A stretch of DNA of 64,000 nucleotides from Candidatus Formimonas warabiya. Its GTDB lineage: Bacteria; Bacillota; Dehalobacteriia; Dehalobacteriales; Dehalobacteriaceae. Location: the NCBI RefSeq assembly GCF_002777255.1, contig NZ_CP017634.1, forward strand, positions 4,352,903 through 4,416,902. Direction: 5' to 3'. Shown one piece after another: positions 55,333 through 63,081 of the stretch. The first letter of the stretch is position 1. Every line of letters begins with the position of its first letter. A program made the position numbers and the translations under genes. A model generated the notes under the pieces. That model ran no database searches. It was not told the origin of the DNA and saw only the letters and a list, made by a program, of their open reading frames with translations.

Positions 55333-56436
55333 ATGACTGACGTAATCTATGGAAATGGAGAGTTCTCCGGCCGAAGAAAAACGAATCCCAGAAAAGCGGA
55401 TCAAGAAGTAAAATCCAAAAGGGGAAACAGCTTAAGGGAAGAGGCGCGGGAGGCTCTGGAAAGAATATCCGACGTTTTTTTTGCCCTTAACCGCCGGGGA
55501 GAATTTACTTATATCAACAGGCAGGCAGAAAAGTATTTTCAAAGAAGTTCCCGGGAACTCATGGGAAAGGAAATCTGGCAGCACTTTCCCCGGTTAAGGG
55601 AAACTTCGCTGAAAAAAAGCTGTGAGAAGGCATTTCGAGAGCAAAAAACTGTTGAGGTTGAGACAGATTTAGTGCTGCCGGACCGCTGGCTGGCCATGCG
55701 GATTTTTCCTTCGCGCCAGGGATTATCCATTTACTGCAGGGATATCACGGTAAGGAAAAAGATGGAGAAGGAAATGATTAAACTCGACCGGTTGAATACC
55801 GTGGGGGAAATAGCCGCCGGTATGGGGCATGAAATGAGAAATCCCATGACTTCCGTGCGGGGTTTTCTGGAGCTCTTGGCAGAAAAGGAGAGAAACGAAA
55901 AGAACCACGAAATATTCGATCTGATGATTGATGAACTAGACCGGTGCAATGCTATTATTACGAAGTTTCTTTTGCTCGCCAAAAATAGGGCTCTTCATTT
56001 AGAGGCCTGCAATCTAACCATGCTGGGGCGCAGTATGGAGCCGGTGCTGGCGGAGGACGCGGGAACGGCGGATAAAGGTGTAGTTTTTGACTTGGAAGAT
56101 GTGCCTGACATACCCCTGGATAAATACGAAATCCGTCAGCTTATTTTGCAGTTAGCCCGCAATGGGTTGGACGCAATGCAGGCCGGCCAAACCCTGACCG
56201 TAAAAGTGTACCGGCAGGCGTCCAGTATTTTTCTGGAGGTTCAGGACATGGGGTCCGGGATTGATCCCGCTGTCATTGACCAAATTGGAACACCCTTTAT
56301 CACCACGAAAGAAAATGGCACCGGATTAGGGTTGGCCATCTGCTATAGCATTGTGCAGAGGCATCAAGGAGAAATCTGGTTTGAGACCGGTCCCCGGGGG
56401 ACAACATTTTTTGTCCGGTTTTATTTGTCGAATTGA
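55333..56436 (+). CDS. PAS-domain sensor histidine kinase
   Basis: Start is ATG 55333 after AGGAGAGGG. The 367-residue protein has a basic N-terminus, a PAS domain (about 45-140: ISDVFFALNRRGEFTYINRQ), HisKA with His in GMGHEMRNPMTSVRGFLELL, and HATPase (LARNGLDAMQ; DMGSGI; FITTKENGTGLGLAICYSIV). It is soluble. Its last residues (YLSN-stop) come from the repeat at 56426, so the native C-terminus was altered by that insertion, though the catalytic domain is complete. Related to the kinase at 10242-11720. Confidence 0.9.
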   Translation: MTDVIYGNGEFSGRRKTNPRKADQEVKSKRGNSLREEAREALERISDVFFALNRRGEFTYINRQAEKYFQRSSRELMGKEIWQHFPRLRETSLKKSCEKAFREQKTVEVETDLVLPDRWLAMRIFPSRQGLSIYCRDITVRKKMEKEMIKLDRLNTVGEIAAGMGHEMRNPMTSVRGFLELLAEKERNEKNHEIFDLMIDELDRCNAIITKFLLLAKNRALHLEACNLTMLGRSMEPVLAEDAGTADKGVVFDLEDVPDIPLDKYEIRQLILQLARNGLDAMQAGQTLTVKVYRQASSIFLEVQDMGSGIDPAVIDQIGTPFITTKENGTGLGLAICYSIVQRHQGEIWFETGPRGTTFFVRFYLSN

Positions 56437-56586
56437 TTTTCCAGGCAAGGTGTCAAAGGGACAGGTAGTGAGGTTGAAAGAACACGGGGTAGATGAGACT
56501 ATGGCGCAACGGTTGGTAAGCAGGAATCATGGGGATGGTCCTAGGGATGCTGTCATCTGGATTCAAGACGTCCCCGTGATTCACGG
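56426..56586. repeat. Dispersed repeat B
   Basis: Starts TGTCGAATTGATTTTCC and continues AGGCAAGGTGTCAAAGGGAC, the same as repeat A at 46251, and ends in an imperfect palindrome (AATCATGGGGATGG ... GACGTCCCCGTGATTC). It provides the stop codon of the kinase gene. The following spacer to 56933 has no supported gene. Confidence 0.7.
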
Positions 56587-56656
56587 TGGTCAGTTCAGAG
56601 GACAGATGGGGGCAGGGACTGTTGCTTGAGCCTGAGCAGTGTAAGTAAGAACGCTT

Positions 56657-56684
56657 AAGGAAATCATTGACAAATGATTTCCTT
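56657..56684. other. Perfect 12-bp hairpin
   Basis: AAGGAAATCATT-GACA-AATGATTTCCTT, without a T-run. Function unclear: operator, RNA element or mobile-element scar. Confidence 0.5.
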
Positions 56685-56821
56685 AATCATAAAATAATAT
56701 TGTTGCGTGTAAATAATATTAGGCAAAGGGGTGTTTACATATGTTGGTATGTAATAATGAGGTGACCGAAAACTAAATTTGCTAATTTTTAGACAACCAT
56801 ATGCCTAATATTTTTCAGAGG

Positions 56822-56902
56822 CACGATTTTGGTTATCGTGTTTTTTTGTTGCCTTTTTGAGGTTAAGTTACTAGCCGTGGGTTGTTTATCCACGGTATTT
56901 TT
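56822..56902 (+). terminator. Two tandem terminator-like hairpins before rtcB
   Basis: CACGAT-N7-ATCGTG plus seven T (56822-56847), then CCGTGG-N9-CCACGG plus T-run (56875-56902), the second ending 31 bases before the rtcB start. They could end upstream transcription or act as an attenuator for the repair operon. Confidence 0.65.
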
Positions 56903-56933
56903 GTGCATTTTTTTAAATGAAAAGGAGAATTGA

Positions 56934-58001
56934 ATGAGTAATACGTTATTGATCACCAGAGGAAAGAACTGGGTGGAGCATACTGCCATGATGCAGCTAA
57001 AAGGGCTGGCCAATTTAAAGGGCGTGGTTAAAGCTGTGGGACTTCCGGACCTCCATGCCGGAAAAACACCAATCGGTGTTGCGATCGTTTCGGAAGGTAT
57101 CATTTACCCCCATATTATCGGTAATGATATTGGCTGCGGTATGGGACTGTTTAACACAGGTATCGAAAGAAAAAGGTTCAAGATGGACCGGTGGGTAACA
57201 AGGCTGAACCATATTCGCGAGCTTGCTGATCTTGAAACTGTTAACCCTTATGACGAACAAAGTCCTATTTATGATCTGGGGACCATTGGGAGTGGTAATC
57301 ATTTTGCGGAATTTCAGGTTTTGCAGGAAGTGTTTGATCCGGCGGAATTTGAAAAACTCAATATCAGCAAAGATGATTTACTCCTGCTGATTCATAGCGG
57401 CTCAAGGGGATACGGGCAGAGTATATTGAGAGAGTTTAGTGATCCCCAGGGCTATTTGGTTGGCAGCATGGAAGCAAAATGCTATCTGAAAAAGCACCGG
57501 ACTGCTCTTTTGTGGGCAGAACGCAACCGCATTGTTGTGGCAAATAAACTGATTGATTACCTGGGTTATGCTTCTCAAGCGGCAACTGTGATTGACTGCA
57601 AGCATAATTTTTTAGAACAAAAGGATCATTTGTTTATACACCGCAAAGGGGCTGTTTCTGCAGAGGTGGGAGCTGTGGTGATACCAGGATCGAGAGGATC
57701 TCTTACTTACATTGTGAGGCCAACTGATAAAGTAGAAGAATCGGCATATTCCCTTTCTCACGGAGCAGGCAGGAAATGGGCGAGGAGTCTGTGCAAGTCC
57801 CGGATTCGTGACAAATATGACAGAGACACCATCAGGGAAACAAAACTGAAAAGCTGGATTGTCTGTCATGATGCAGATTTGCTTTTTGAAGAAGCGCCGG
57901 AAGCATATAAAAACATTGATATGGTAATTGAGAGTCTTTTAGAGTTCGGATTAATTAAAATTGTCGCAGCGCTCAAACCGGTGCTGACTTATAAGGGGTG
58001 A
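56934..58001 (+). CDS. rtcB: RNA ligase RtcB family protein
   Basis: ATG 56934 after AAAGGAG. The 355-residue protein has RtcB signatures: PDLHAGKTPIGVAI, the metal motif IGNDIGCGM, GTIGSGNHFAEFQ, HSGSRGYG, HRKGAVSA, PGSRGSLTYIV and the guanylated His in SLSHGAGRKWAR. It is shorter than classical RtcB (about 400-480), like the RtcB homologues paired with PrfH. RtcB joins 2',3'-cyclic phosphate and 5'-OH RNA ends using GTP and Mn. It forms an operon with prfH four bases downstream. Confidence 0.93.
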   Translation: MSNTLLITRGKNWVEHTAMMQLKGLANLKGVVKAVGLPDLHAGKTPIGVAIVSEGIIYPHIIGNDIGCGMGLFNTGIERKRFKMDRWVTRLNHIRELADLETVNPYDEQSPIYDLGTIGSGNHFAEFQVLQEVFDPAEFEKLNISKDDLLLLIHSGSRGYGQSILREFSDPQGYLVGSMEAKCYLKKHRTALLWAERNRIVVANKLIDYLGYASQAATVIDCKHNFLEQKDHLFIHRKGAVSAEVGAVVIPGSRGSLTYIVRPTDKVEESAYSLSHGAGRKWARSLCKSRIRDKYDRDTIRETKLKSWIVCHDADLLFEEAPEAYKNIDMVIESLLEFGLIKIVAALKPVLTYKG

Positions 58002-58005
58002 TTAA

Positions 58006-58599
58006 ATGCTGATCCAAATTAGTTCAGGAAAAGGTCCGGCTGAATGTGAGCTGGCCGTAGGAAAGTTCCTGAAGGTTTTTATGCGGGAAATGAAAGGTGT
58101 AAAAATTGTCGAGGAAGTAAGGGGACAATATGCGGACTGCTTTAAATCGGTAGTGCTGTCGGTAGATGAAGATGTAAATTATCTGGACGGTACAATCAAA
58201 TGGGTCGCCCAAAGCCCTTTCCGGCCAAAGCATAAACGTAAGAATTGGTTCATTGATCTTAGCATTTTTCAAGAACAGGCCCAGGTTGAATTTTCAGAAA
58301 AGCCTATCCGTTTTGAAACTTTTCGCTGTGGTGGGCATGGCGGTCAAAATGTGAATAAGGTGGAAACGGGAGTCCGGGCTGTTCATATACCAACAGGCCT
58401 TGCAGTTGTTGCAACAGAGGCCAGGACCCAGCATCTGAATAAAAAGCTTGCTTTAAACCGCCTAGCTGAAATTATTGCAAAACAACATACGGATGTACAA
58501 ACACTGGCAAAACAAACTATGTGGATCCAGCATGAACTATTGGAACGGGGCAATCCTTTCAGAGTGTATAAGGGGATGGAGTTCAAGCGAATAAAGTAA
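58006..58599 (+). CDS. prfH: Peptide chain release factor-like protein PrfH
   Basis: ATG 58006, four bases after the rtcB stop. The 197-residue protein keeps the release-factor catalytic domain with GGQ motif (FRCGGHGGQNVNKVETGVRA) and the basic C-terminal tail, but lacks the stop-codon-reading domain 2 motifs of RF1/RF2. RtcB-PrfH pairs are known to rescue ribosomes damaged by cleavage of 16S rRNA in the decoding centre: PrfH frees the stalled peptide and RtcB reseals the rRNA. Expected to protect against ribotoxins such as colicin E3-type nucleases. Confidence 0.92.
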   Translation: MLIQISSGKGPAECELAVGKFLKVFMREMKGVKIVEEVRGQYADCFKSVVLSVDEDVNYLDGTIKWVAQSPFRPKHKRKNWFIDLSIFQEQAQVEFSEKPIRFETFRCGGHGGQNVNKVETGVRAVHIPTGLAVVATEARTQHLNKKLALNRLAEIIAKQHTDVQTLAKQTMWIQHELLERGNPFRVYKGMEFKRIK

Positions 58600-58683
58600 G
58601 GTCTGCAAGGACATAGGATCGGAGCATTTTTCTTGACCGGTGTCAATGTTATAGCAAGCAGGCTTGAGTTATACCCTTGCTAA

Positions 58684-59361
58684 TCAGATTAATACCTGTA
58701 TGAGAACAGGATAATGATCGGAAAAACTGGAAGGTGCTACATGGTAATGTAAAACCTTTATAGACGGAGAAAGAAAAATATAATCGATTCTCTTATGCAT
58801 AGGGATAAACGTAGGGATGTGTTCTTGCCTTGAAATTTGTGCAGCATCTATTAGGGGGGTGTCCTGTAGTTCCGGAGTTGTTGTATTAAAATCTCCCATA
58901 AGAATAACGGGAGGATGCAGTTGGGAAATATATTCCCTTATAAATTGAAATTGTTGATTGCGTTCTACTTTTGCTAAGCCTAAATGAGTATTTAATACAT
59001 GTAACCTCTGGATTCCCAGGGAAAGAACAGTGTGCAGCAGGCCGCGCTGTTCTTTTTTGCTGGGTAAAAGAAAATGATGATTTTCTGAAATAGAAAGAGA
59101 AGTAAAGGTGGCTGTTCCATAATATCCTCCACCTAGAGGGACATTAGGAGCGAAGCTACAATACGTTTGCAAAGTATTGTTGATTTTGCTGACTTGATAT
59201 CCTCTTTTTTCATTTTCATTTATTTCCTGAATACACATGACATTTGCTTGTGTGTTCTCCATATACCGGATTACATTATTGAAGGATGGCCGCATCCAGA
59301 GGTCTTTACCGCTGTGGATGTTATAGGTCATTAATTTCAAAATGTGTTCATTTTTATACAT
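58684..59361 (-). CDS. Endonuclease/exonuclease/phosphatase-family protein
   Basis: The 225-residue protein has the EEP fold motifs: LMTYNIHSGKD, MCIQEINEN (metal Glu), LNTHLGL, GDFNTTT, RIDYIFLS and SDHYPVLIQ (catalytic His). The family includes metal-dependent nucleases and phosphodiesterases of lipids or nucleotides. No signal peptide, so cytoplasmic. Convergent with the prfH gene. Substrate unknown. Confidence 0.9.
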   Translation of the reverse strand: MYKNEHILKLMTYNIHSGKDLWMRPSFNNVIRYMENTQANVMCIQEINENEKRGYQVSKINNTLQTYCSFAPNVPLGGGYYGTATFTSLSISENHHFLLPSKKEQRGLLHTVLSLGIQRLHVLNTHLGLAKVERNQQFQFIREYISQLHPPVILMGDFNTTTPELQDTPLIDAAQISRQEHIPTFIPMHKRIDYIFLSPSIKVLHYHVAPSSFSDHYPVLIQVLI

Positions 59362-59638
59362 AGTGTTCTCCTTTGAAGCACGACTTGCTATTCTTGATAT
59401 TTCATAGTATGTGCAAAATATTTAATGATGATAAAGTTGAATCTGTATGGATACCAAAGTTTTAATTGTTACAGGGAGGAAAAACTCTGGCAGGAGATTT
59501 CCTTAGCTTATTAAAAAAGCGGATTCGCATGATCCACGTATAAAAACAAGGAAACTGTGGATAAATGTAGAATTTATGGGAATATTATAGATAAATGCCT
59601 TTTAAGGGTTAGACTGATTACAGCCGGTAGTATTTCGG

Positions 59639-59744
59639 AAAGGAAGAAGATCTTGAAGTCTATCGCTTTCATCTTTATGTAAAGCAGGTATTGAAAGATA
59701 GCTTAAAAGAAAAGATTCAAAAGCATTTAGAAATGGGTGTGTGA
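59639..59744 (+). pseudogene. C-terminal scrap of an unknown gene
   Basis: The frame ending at TGA 59742-59744 reads GKEEDLEVYRFHLYVKQVLK and then DSLKEKIQKHLEMGV, protein-like but preceded by TAG and with no start codon. It ends three bases before the next gene, so it is probably the remains of that gene's upstream partner. The rest of 59362-59638 shows no gene. Confidence 0.4.
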
Positions 59745-59747
59745 ATA

Positions 59748-60308
59748 ATGGAATCTATTAATCATTTGTGGAATAGAGTCGGTTTGATCTCAAAATTGGC
59801 AAAAATGTCTCAAGGGGGTACAATGCAGTTCGGAAAAACTGCGGTGATGAAATATTTATTTATTCTTCAAGAGGTTTTTAAAGTGCCTTGCGGGTATAGT
59901 TTTTCTTTATATACCTATGGACCATATTGTGCCGATGTACTGTCTGATTTAGATTATACAGAGGCAATCGATGGAGTAAAAATATATAATATTGGGTCCG
60001 GTTATAGTATTGAACCTTCACAAAAAGCGGAAGAATATATAAAAAAAGCTAAAGATTTTTTAAATAAAAATGAAGGTAGTATTAACGAGGTAATGGAATT
60101 ATTTAGTAAGATGACTGCGAGAGATCTGGAATTACGGTCTACTATAATTTATATTTATAAAAATTATTTGTCTAATAGATGGGAAATAAGCAGTACTGAC
60201 ATAGCAGCTGATGTAAGAGAACTTAAACCTCATTTTACTTTTGAAGAAGTACTGAGGGCGTTCGATCAATTGAAAATACTCAAGATATTTAATAAACTGA
60301 AAAGTTGA
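59748..60308 (+). CDS. YwgA/Panacea-type protein (186 aa)
   Basis: ATG 59748. Starts INHLWNRVGLISKLAKMSQG, then GGTMQFGKTAVMKYLFILQE and SFSLYTYGPYCADVLSDLDY. The pattern (G.T...K..YLL... Y.YGPYS..L) matches the YwgA / DUF4065 (SocA/Panacea) group, helical proteins that often act as antitoxins or in defence loci. No toxin is adjacent, though the preceding gene is only a remnant. Confidence 0.55.
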   Translation: MESINHLWNRVGLISKLAKMSQGGTMQFGKTAVMKYLFILQEVFKVPCGYSFSLYTYGPYCADVLSDLDYTEAIDGVKIYNIGSGYSIEPSQKAEEYIKKAKDFLNKNEGSINEVMELFSKMTARDLELRSTIIYIYKNYLSNRWEISSTDIAADVRELKPHFTFEEVLRAFDQLKILKIFNKLKS

Positions 60309-60356
60309 TAGGTAAGAGAATATAATGTTTATTTTTGTCGAATTATCACAAACTAC

Positions 60357-60391
60357 AAAAGACCTACTACTAATAAGTAGCAGGTCTTTTT
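60357..60391. terminator. Bidirectional terminator
   Basis: AAAAGACCTACTACT / AGTAGCAGGTCTTTTT around AATA, between convergent genes 59748 (+) and 60393 (-). Confidence 0.9.
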
Positions 60392-60392
60392 C

Positions 60393-61148
60393 TTATCCTT
60401 TTTTTACCAATCCCAAAACCTCAATAGCCTTTTCTAAACTTTCTCCGTTAAATCCCATTTGAACACCTTTCTCAATAGCCTTGGTCCAACCTTTATCAGC
60501 TAATTCCTTATCCACCAAGTGATTTTTATATGTTAAAAAGCTTGGCGGCTTCTTAATCACCTTAACCAGTTGCCCAATTATCCGGTGATTGTCCGTTATT
60601 TTAATATCTTCATATGCCGGATTTGCTGCCCGGAGCACAAATTGTCCATTTTCCTGGATATAAAACTTTAGAGTCGCTTCACAATCGACATCCTGGACAA
60701 TGGCAGCCACGATCATACCGTGTGAAGCGGTATCCACCTGGCGCATCAAGGCAAGATCCCCCTCATGAATTCCCACCCAGGACATCGAATCCCCCTTAAC
60801 CCGGAGAGCAAAGTCTGCCTGTAATTCCGAAGGTATTTCAATTTCATCTTCCCGATTTTCCTGGGCTAGGATAAGGAGGCCAACGCGTATAGTGCCAAGA
60901 ACAGGAATGACAAGTGAATGGATATTGAAATTCTTTATTAGGCGTTCTTCCGATCTACCAAGAAGGAAATCTAAGCTAACCTTAAAATAATCAGCAATTT
61001 TAATTTTTACTTCATCACTCGGAGTCCTTTGTCCGCTTTCATATTGAGACAATGTGGAATTCTCAATATTTAAGACTTTTGCTAAATGAATTTGGGTTAA
61101 CTGTTTTTCTTCTCGTAATAGTCTAATTCTCTTCGCTAACGGTTCCAT
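60393..61148 (-). CDS. LexA/CI-type repressor with S24 peptidase domain
   Basis: Start is ATG 61148 after AAGGGGAATCCCT. The 251-residue protein has an XRE HTH (RIRLLREEKQLTQIHLAKVL, NIENSTLSQYESGQRTPSDE) and a C-terminal S24 domain with the nucleophile Ser in VKGDSMSWVGIHEGDLALM and a Lys in CEATLKFYI. The usual Ala-Gly cleavage site appears as Val-Gly in VLGTIRVGLLIL. An extra 50-residue tail (KGWTKAIEKGVQMGF) follows. It is the CI-like arm of a divergent switch with the gene at 61320 and should bind the TTCRC-N5-GYGAA operators and be inactivated on DNA damage. Confidence 0.9.
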   Translation of the reverse strand: MEPLAKRIRLLREEKQLTQIHLAKVLNIENSTLSQYESGQRTPSDEVKIKIADYFKVSLDFLLGRSEERLIKNFNIHSLVIPVLGTIRVGLLILAQENREDEIEIPSELQADFALRVKGDSMSWVGIHEGDLALMRQVDTASHGMIVAAIVQDVDCEATLKFYIQENGQFVLRAANPAYEDIKITDNHRIIGQLVKVIKKPPSFLTYKNHLVDKELADKGWTKAIEKGVQMGFNGESLEKAIEVLGLVKKG

Positions 61149-61164
61149 AGGGATTCCCCTTCTT

Positions 61165-61302
61165 TTCACAAGTTGTGAATCTAAATACAGTTTAACAAAT
61201 ATATAAAAAAGATAAACAATGTTTCACAAAATGAAAAACTAATTGTTGACATTTGCTAAGCGTGAATATAGACTATATTTATAAAGTTTCGCTAAATGTG
61301 AA
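61165..61302. promoter_or_regulatory. Operator array of the divergent repressor/Cro pair
   Basis: Related 15-base sites: TTCACAAGTTGTGAA (61165-61179, perfect dyad), TTCACAAAATGAAAA (about 61223, weak), TTTGCTAAGCGTGAA (61252-61266) and TTCGCTAAATGTGAA (61288-61302). Consensus TTCRC-N5-GYGAA. A TTGACA at 61246-61251 with TAGACT 17 bases on places the third site between the -35 and -10 of the rightward promoter. A further site lies at 61509. Confidence 0.8.
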
Positions 61303-61319
61303 GTAAAAGAGGTGATAAT

Positions 61320-61526
61320 ATGAAAACACTATCAGAAGTTCGAAAAGAAAAGAAAATTACCCAACTTGAAATGGCTGAGAAACTTGGCGTAGCAGTGTCA
61401 ACATATAATATGTATGAGAATGGGGAGCGAAATATCCCAGAAAAAGTTGCATCAGGAATATCTAATGTTCTAGGAATTCACAAAAGTGATTTTTTTGTGC
61501 CCATTACTTTCACACTTAGCGAATAA
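61320..61526 (+). CDS. Cro-like XRE regulator (68 aa)
   Basis: ATG 61320 after AGAGGTG. One HTH domain (LSEVRKEKKITQLEMAEKLG, VAVSTYNMYENGERNIPEKV) and a short tail, the size of Cro-type repressors. Divergent from the CI-like gene at 60393 and preceded by the operator array. Phage or integrative-element immunity regions have this design. Confidence 0.88.
   Translation: MKTLSEVRKEKKITQLEMAEKLGVAVSTYNMYENGERNIPEKVASGISNVLGIHKSDFFVPITFTLSE
61509..61523. promoter_or_regulatory. Fifth operator copy, inside the cro-like 3' end
   Basis: TTCAC-ACTTA-GCGAA fits the consensus of the upstream array and overlaps the last codons of the cro-like gene. It may control a further promoter for the small genes that follow. 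Confidence 0.55.
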
Positions 61527-61599
61527 ACTTGCCAAAATAAGGCTAAAGCTAGCTAATATAATTGACATAAAATGGGATATTTAAACATGAGGAGGTGAG

Positions 61600-61873
61600 A
61601 TGGGTGTAAAAATCGGAAGCTGAGAAACGCAAGGATGAGATATTTCATACCTTAAACAATTTTATTGGTCGTGTATCAAAAGGGTTTTTAGCTGCCTCCG
61701 TCAGGGAAATAAAAGCGTTGCCGGAGGTTGTAAATAGCCTAATTAAACTTATGGAAGACCAGGTAAAACCTTCTGACACTTTTAGTCTCAGACCAGCAGG
61801 TAAGGACGAAATGGTACAGGTTTTTGATCAACAAAAAGCTGAATTGATAGCTAAAACAACCGATGCGCATTAG
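61600..61873 (+). pseudogene. Small element gene with broken start
   Basis: After GGAGGTG, a GTG at 61604 at ideal distance is followed at once by TAA; the same frame then reads KSEAEKRKDEIFHTLNNFIG ... AASVREIKALPEVVNSLIKL ... QKAELIAKTTDAH to TAG 61871. Alternatively ATG 61600 would enter the frame if one A of the A5 run were missing. Otherwise intact at about 90 codons and helical. Likely a recent inactivation or a sequence error. Confidence 0.5.
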
Positions 61874-62001
61874 TGGCAACAAAATTGTCTCAAATGTTAA
61901 TAGAGTTCGATAGAAATCATATGGCTGTGGTGATTATGATTTCCAATGAAGGCCAAAAGCGAATAAGAGACTTTGAGCTTAATGATATCGGGATTGTTTG
62001 A
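61873..62001 (+). CDS. Possible 42-residue protein
   Basis: GTG 61873 overlaps the preceding stop (TAGTG) and encodes MATKLSQMLIEFDRNHMAVV followed by IMISNEGQKRIRDFELNDIG and two residues to TGA. Beta-strand-rich, charged. No own ribosome site, so expression would depend on coupling. Low confidence. Confidence 0.35.
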   Translation: MATKLSQMLIEFDRNHMAVVIMISNEGQKRIRDFELNDIGIV

Positions 62002-62069
62002 ATAGATACCTGACATCTCTCCGGTTGAGTATGGAGTGCCCTAAACATCAATTGTCCTTTTAAATAAAT

Positions 62070-62378
62070 TTATTTTGTTATTTGCAATGTCTCAAGAAAA
62101 TGCTGGAGCGCTTCCCGCTGGGTAGGGGTAAGCCTTTTGACGATCTCGATAATACTCCGAATATCAGGCGGTATGTCCGGAAGATCTTCAGCAAAGAATT
62201 CCGCCCATGAGATATTTAATGCCTGAAGTATTTTTTCGAGAGTATGAACCGTTGGTTGTTTTTTGCCTAATTCTATGTCGCTTAATCCAGCCTGGGAAAC
62301 GCCGGAGAGTTTTGCAAGTTTATATTGGCTTATGTTTTGCTGGTTTCTCAAGTTTACTAACTTTCCCGAAATATTCAA
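62070..62378 (-). CDS. XRE-family HTH regulator (about 102 aa)
   Basis: TTG 62378 follows AGGTGG at eight bases; GTG 62390 is an alternative within that site. HTH at residues 4-60 (GKLVNLRNQQNISQYKLAKL, SGVSQAGLSDIELGKKQPTV) and a C-terminal DIRSIIEIVKRLTPTQREAL helical region. Divergent from the HTH gene at 62508, with two copies of one operator between them. Confidence 0.85.
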   Translation of the reverse strand: MNISGKLVNLRNQQNISQYKLAKLSGVSQAGLSDIELGKKQPTVHTLEKILQALNISWAEFFAEDLPDIPPDIRSIIEIVKRLTPTQREALQHFLETLQITK

Positions 62379-62397
62379 AATATCCACCACCTAAAAA

Positions 62398-62483
62398 TAT
62401 ATCGCTATAGCTATATTATCATATGTACTTTTTTCTTTAAATAATCGTTAGAGTTATTGACTATATATAACTAAGGCGATATA
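62398..62483. promoter_or_regulatory. Paired operators between divergent HTH genes
   Basis: TATATCGCTATAGCTATATT (62398-62416) and, on the opposite strand, TATATCGCCTTAGTTATATA (62464-62483) agree at 16 of 20 positions, each a partial dyad. One is next to each gene start, so mutual or self-repression is likely. Confidence 0.7.
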
Positions 62484-62507
62484 TTATAAATAGCGGAGGT
62501 GATATAA

Positions 62508-62714
62508 ATGTTTGCAATTAGGCTTAAGAGGTCCCGCACAAGCCATGGATGGAGCCAAGGGTATTTAGCTGAACTATCGGGGGTATCTCAGGCATATATA
62601 AGTGAGCTTGAGGCAGGAGAAAAACAACCTACTTTGCCGATTGTTGAAAAACTTGCCAAGGCTCTGGGGGTACATATAGCAGAGTTACTTGAGGAAGAAG
62701 CTGAAGATGGTTGA
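62508..62714 (+). CDS. Small XRE regulator (68 aa)
   Basis: ATG 62508 after CGGAGGTGAT. A single HTH (FAIRLKRSRTSHGWSQGYLA, ELSGVSQAYISELEAGEKQP) with an acidic tail. Second divergent regulator pair of this region. Confidence 0.88.
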   Translation: MFAIRLKRSRTSHGWSQGYLAELSGVSQAYISELEAGEKQPTLPIVEKLAKALGVHIAELLEEEAEDG

Positions 62715-62782
62715 TCAATTTATTCCAAGATATATGAAGAAGGCCTGGTATGAGACAAAGTAATCCCAAAACAAGCATTCTC

Positions 62783-62811
62783 GAAATGATATCCTGGAAA
62801 CTTATCATTTC
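62783..62811 (+). terminator. Hairpin after the small HTH gene
   Basis: GAAATGATA / TATCATTTC perfect stem with an 11-base loop; weak T-run. No gene found between 62715 and 63081. Confidence 0.5.
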
Positions 62812-63081
62812 GCATCTTTGAGAGTTTTTGTTTGTTTTTTCGGTTATCCTCTTTTTTAGTCTTTTCCTTGGTATCCCAAAAAGCCTGATAATGTCCCGAA
62901 AAAATTTTTTCCTCTTACCCGTCAATTTCATCGTTAGTAAAAAAGTTGGGTGTGTTTAAACATATTCATCATATCGCTTATTATTGTGCGTAGTATACAA
63001 GTATACAACATAAATTTGTTTTCATTGACCAGTTATCCGGTTAATCAGGATACAGGTAATAAACAAAACGGAGGTATAAAA

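Noticed and set aside
61165..61523. CRISPR-like spaced repeats
   Set aside because: The 15-base repeats are irregularly spaced dyads flanking regulator genes, i.e. operators; no cas genes are present.
62629..62931. 100-codon minus-strand ORF with a hydrophobic stretch
   Set aside because: Overlaps the HTH gene and a hairpin; no start signal.
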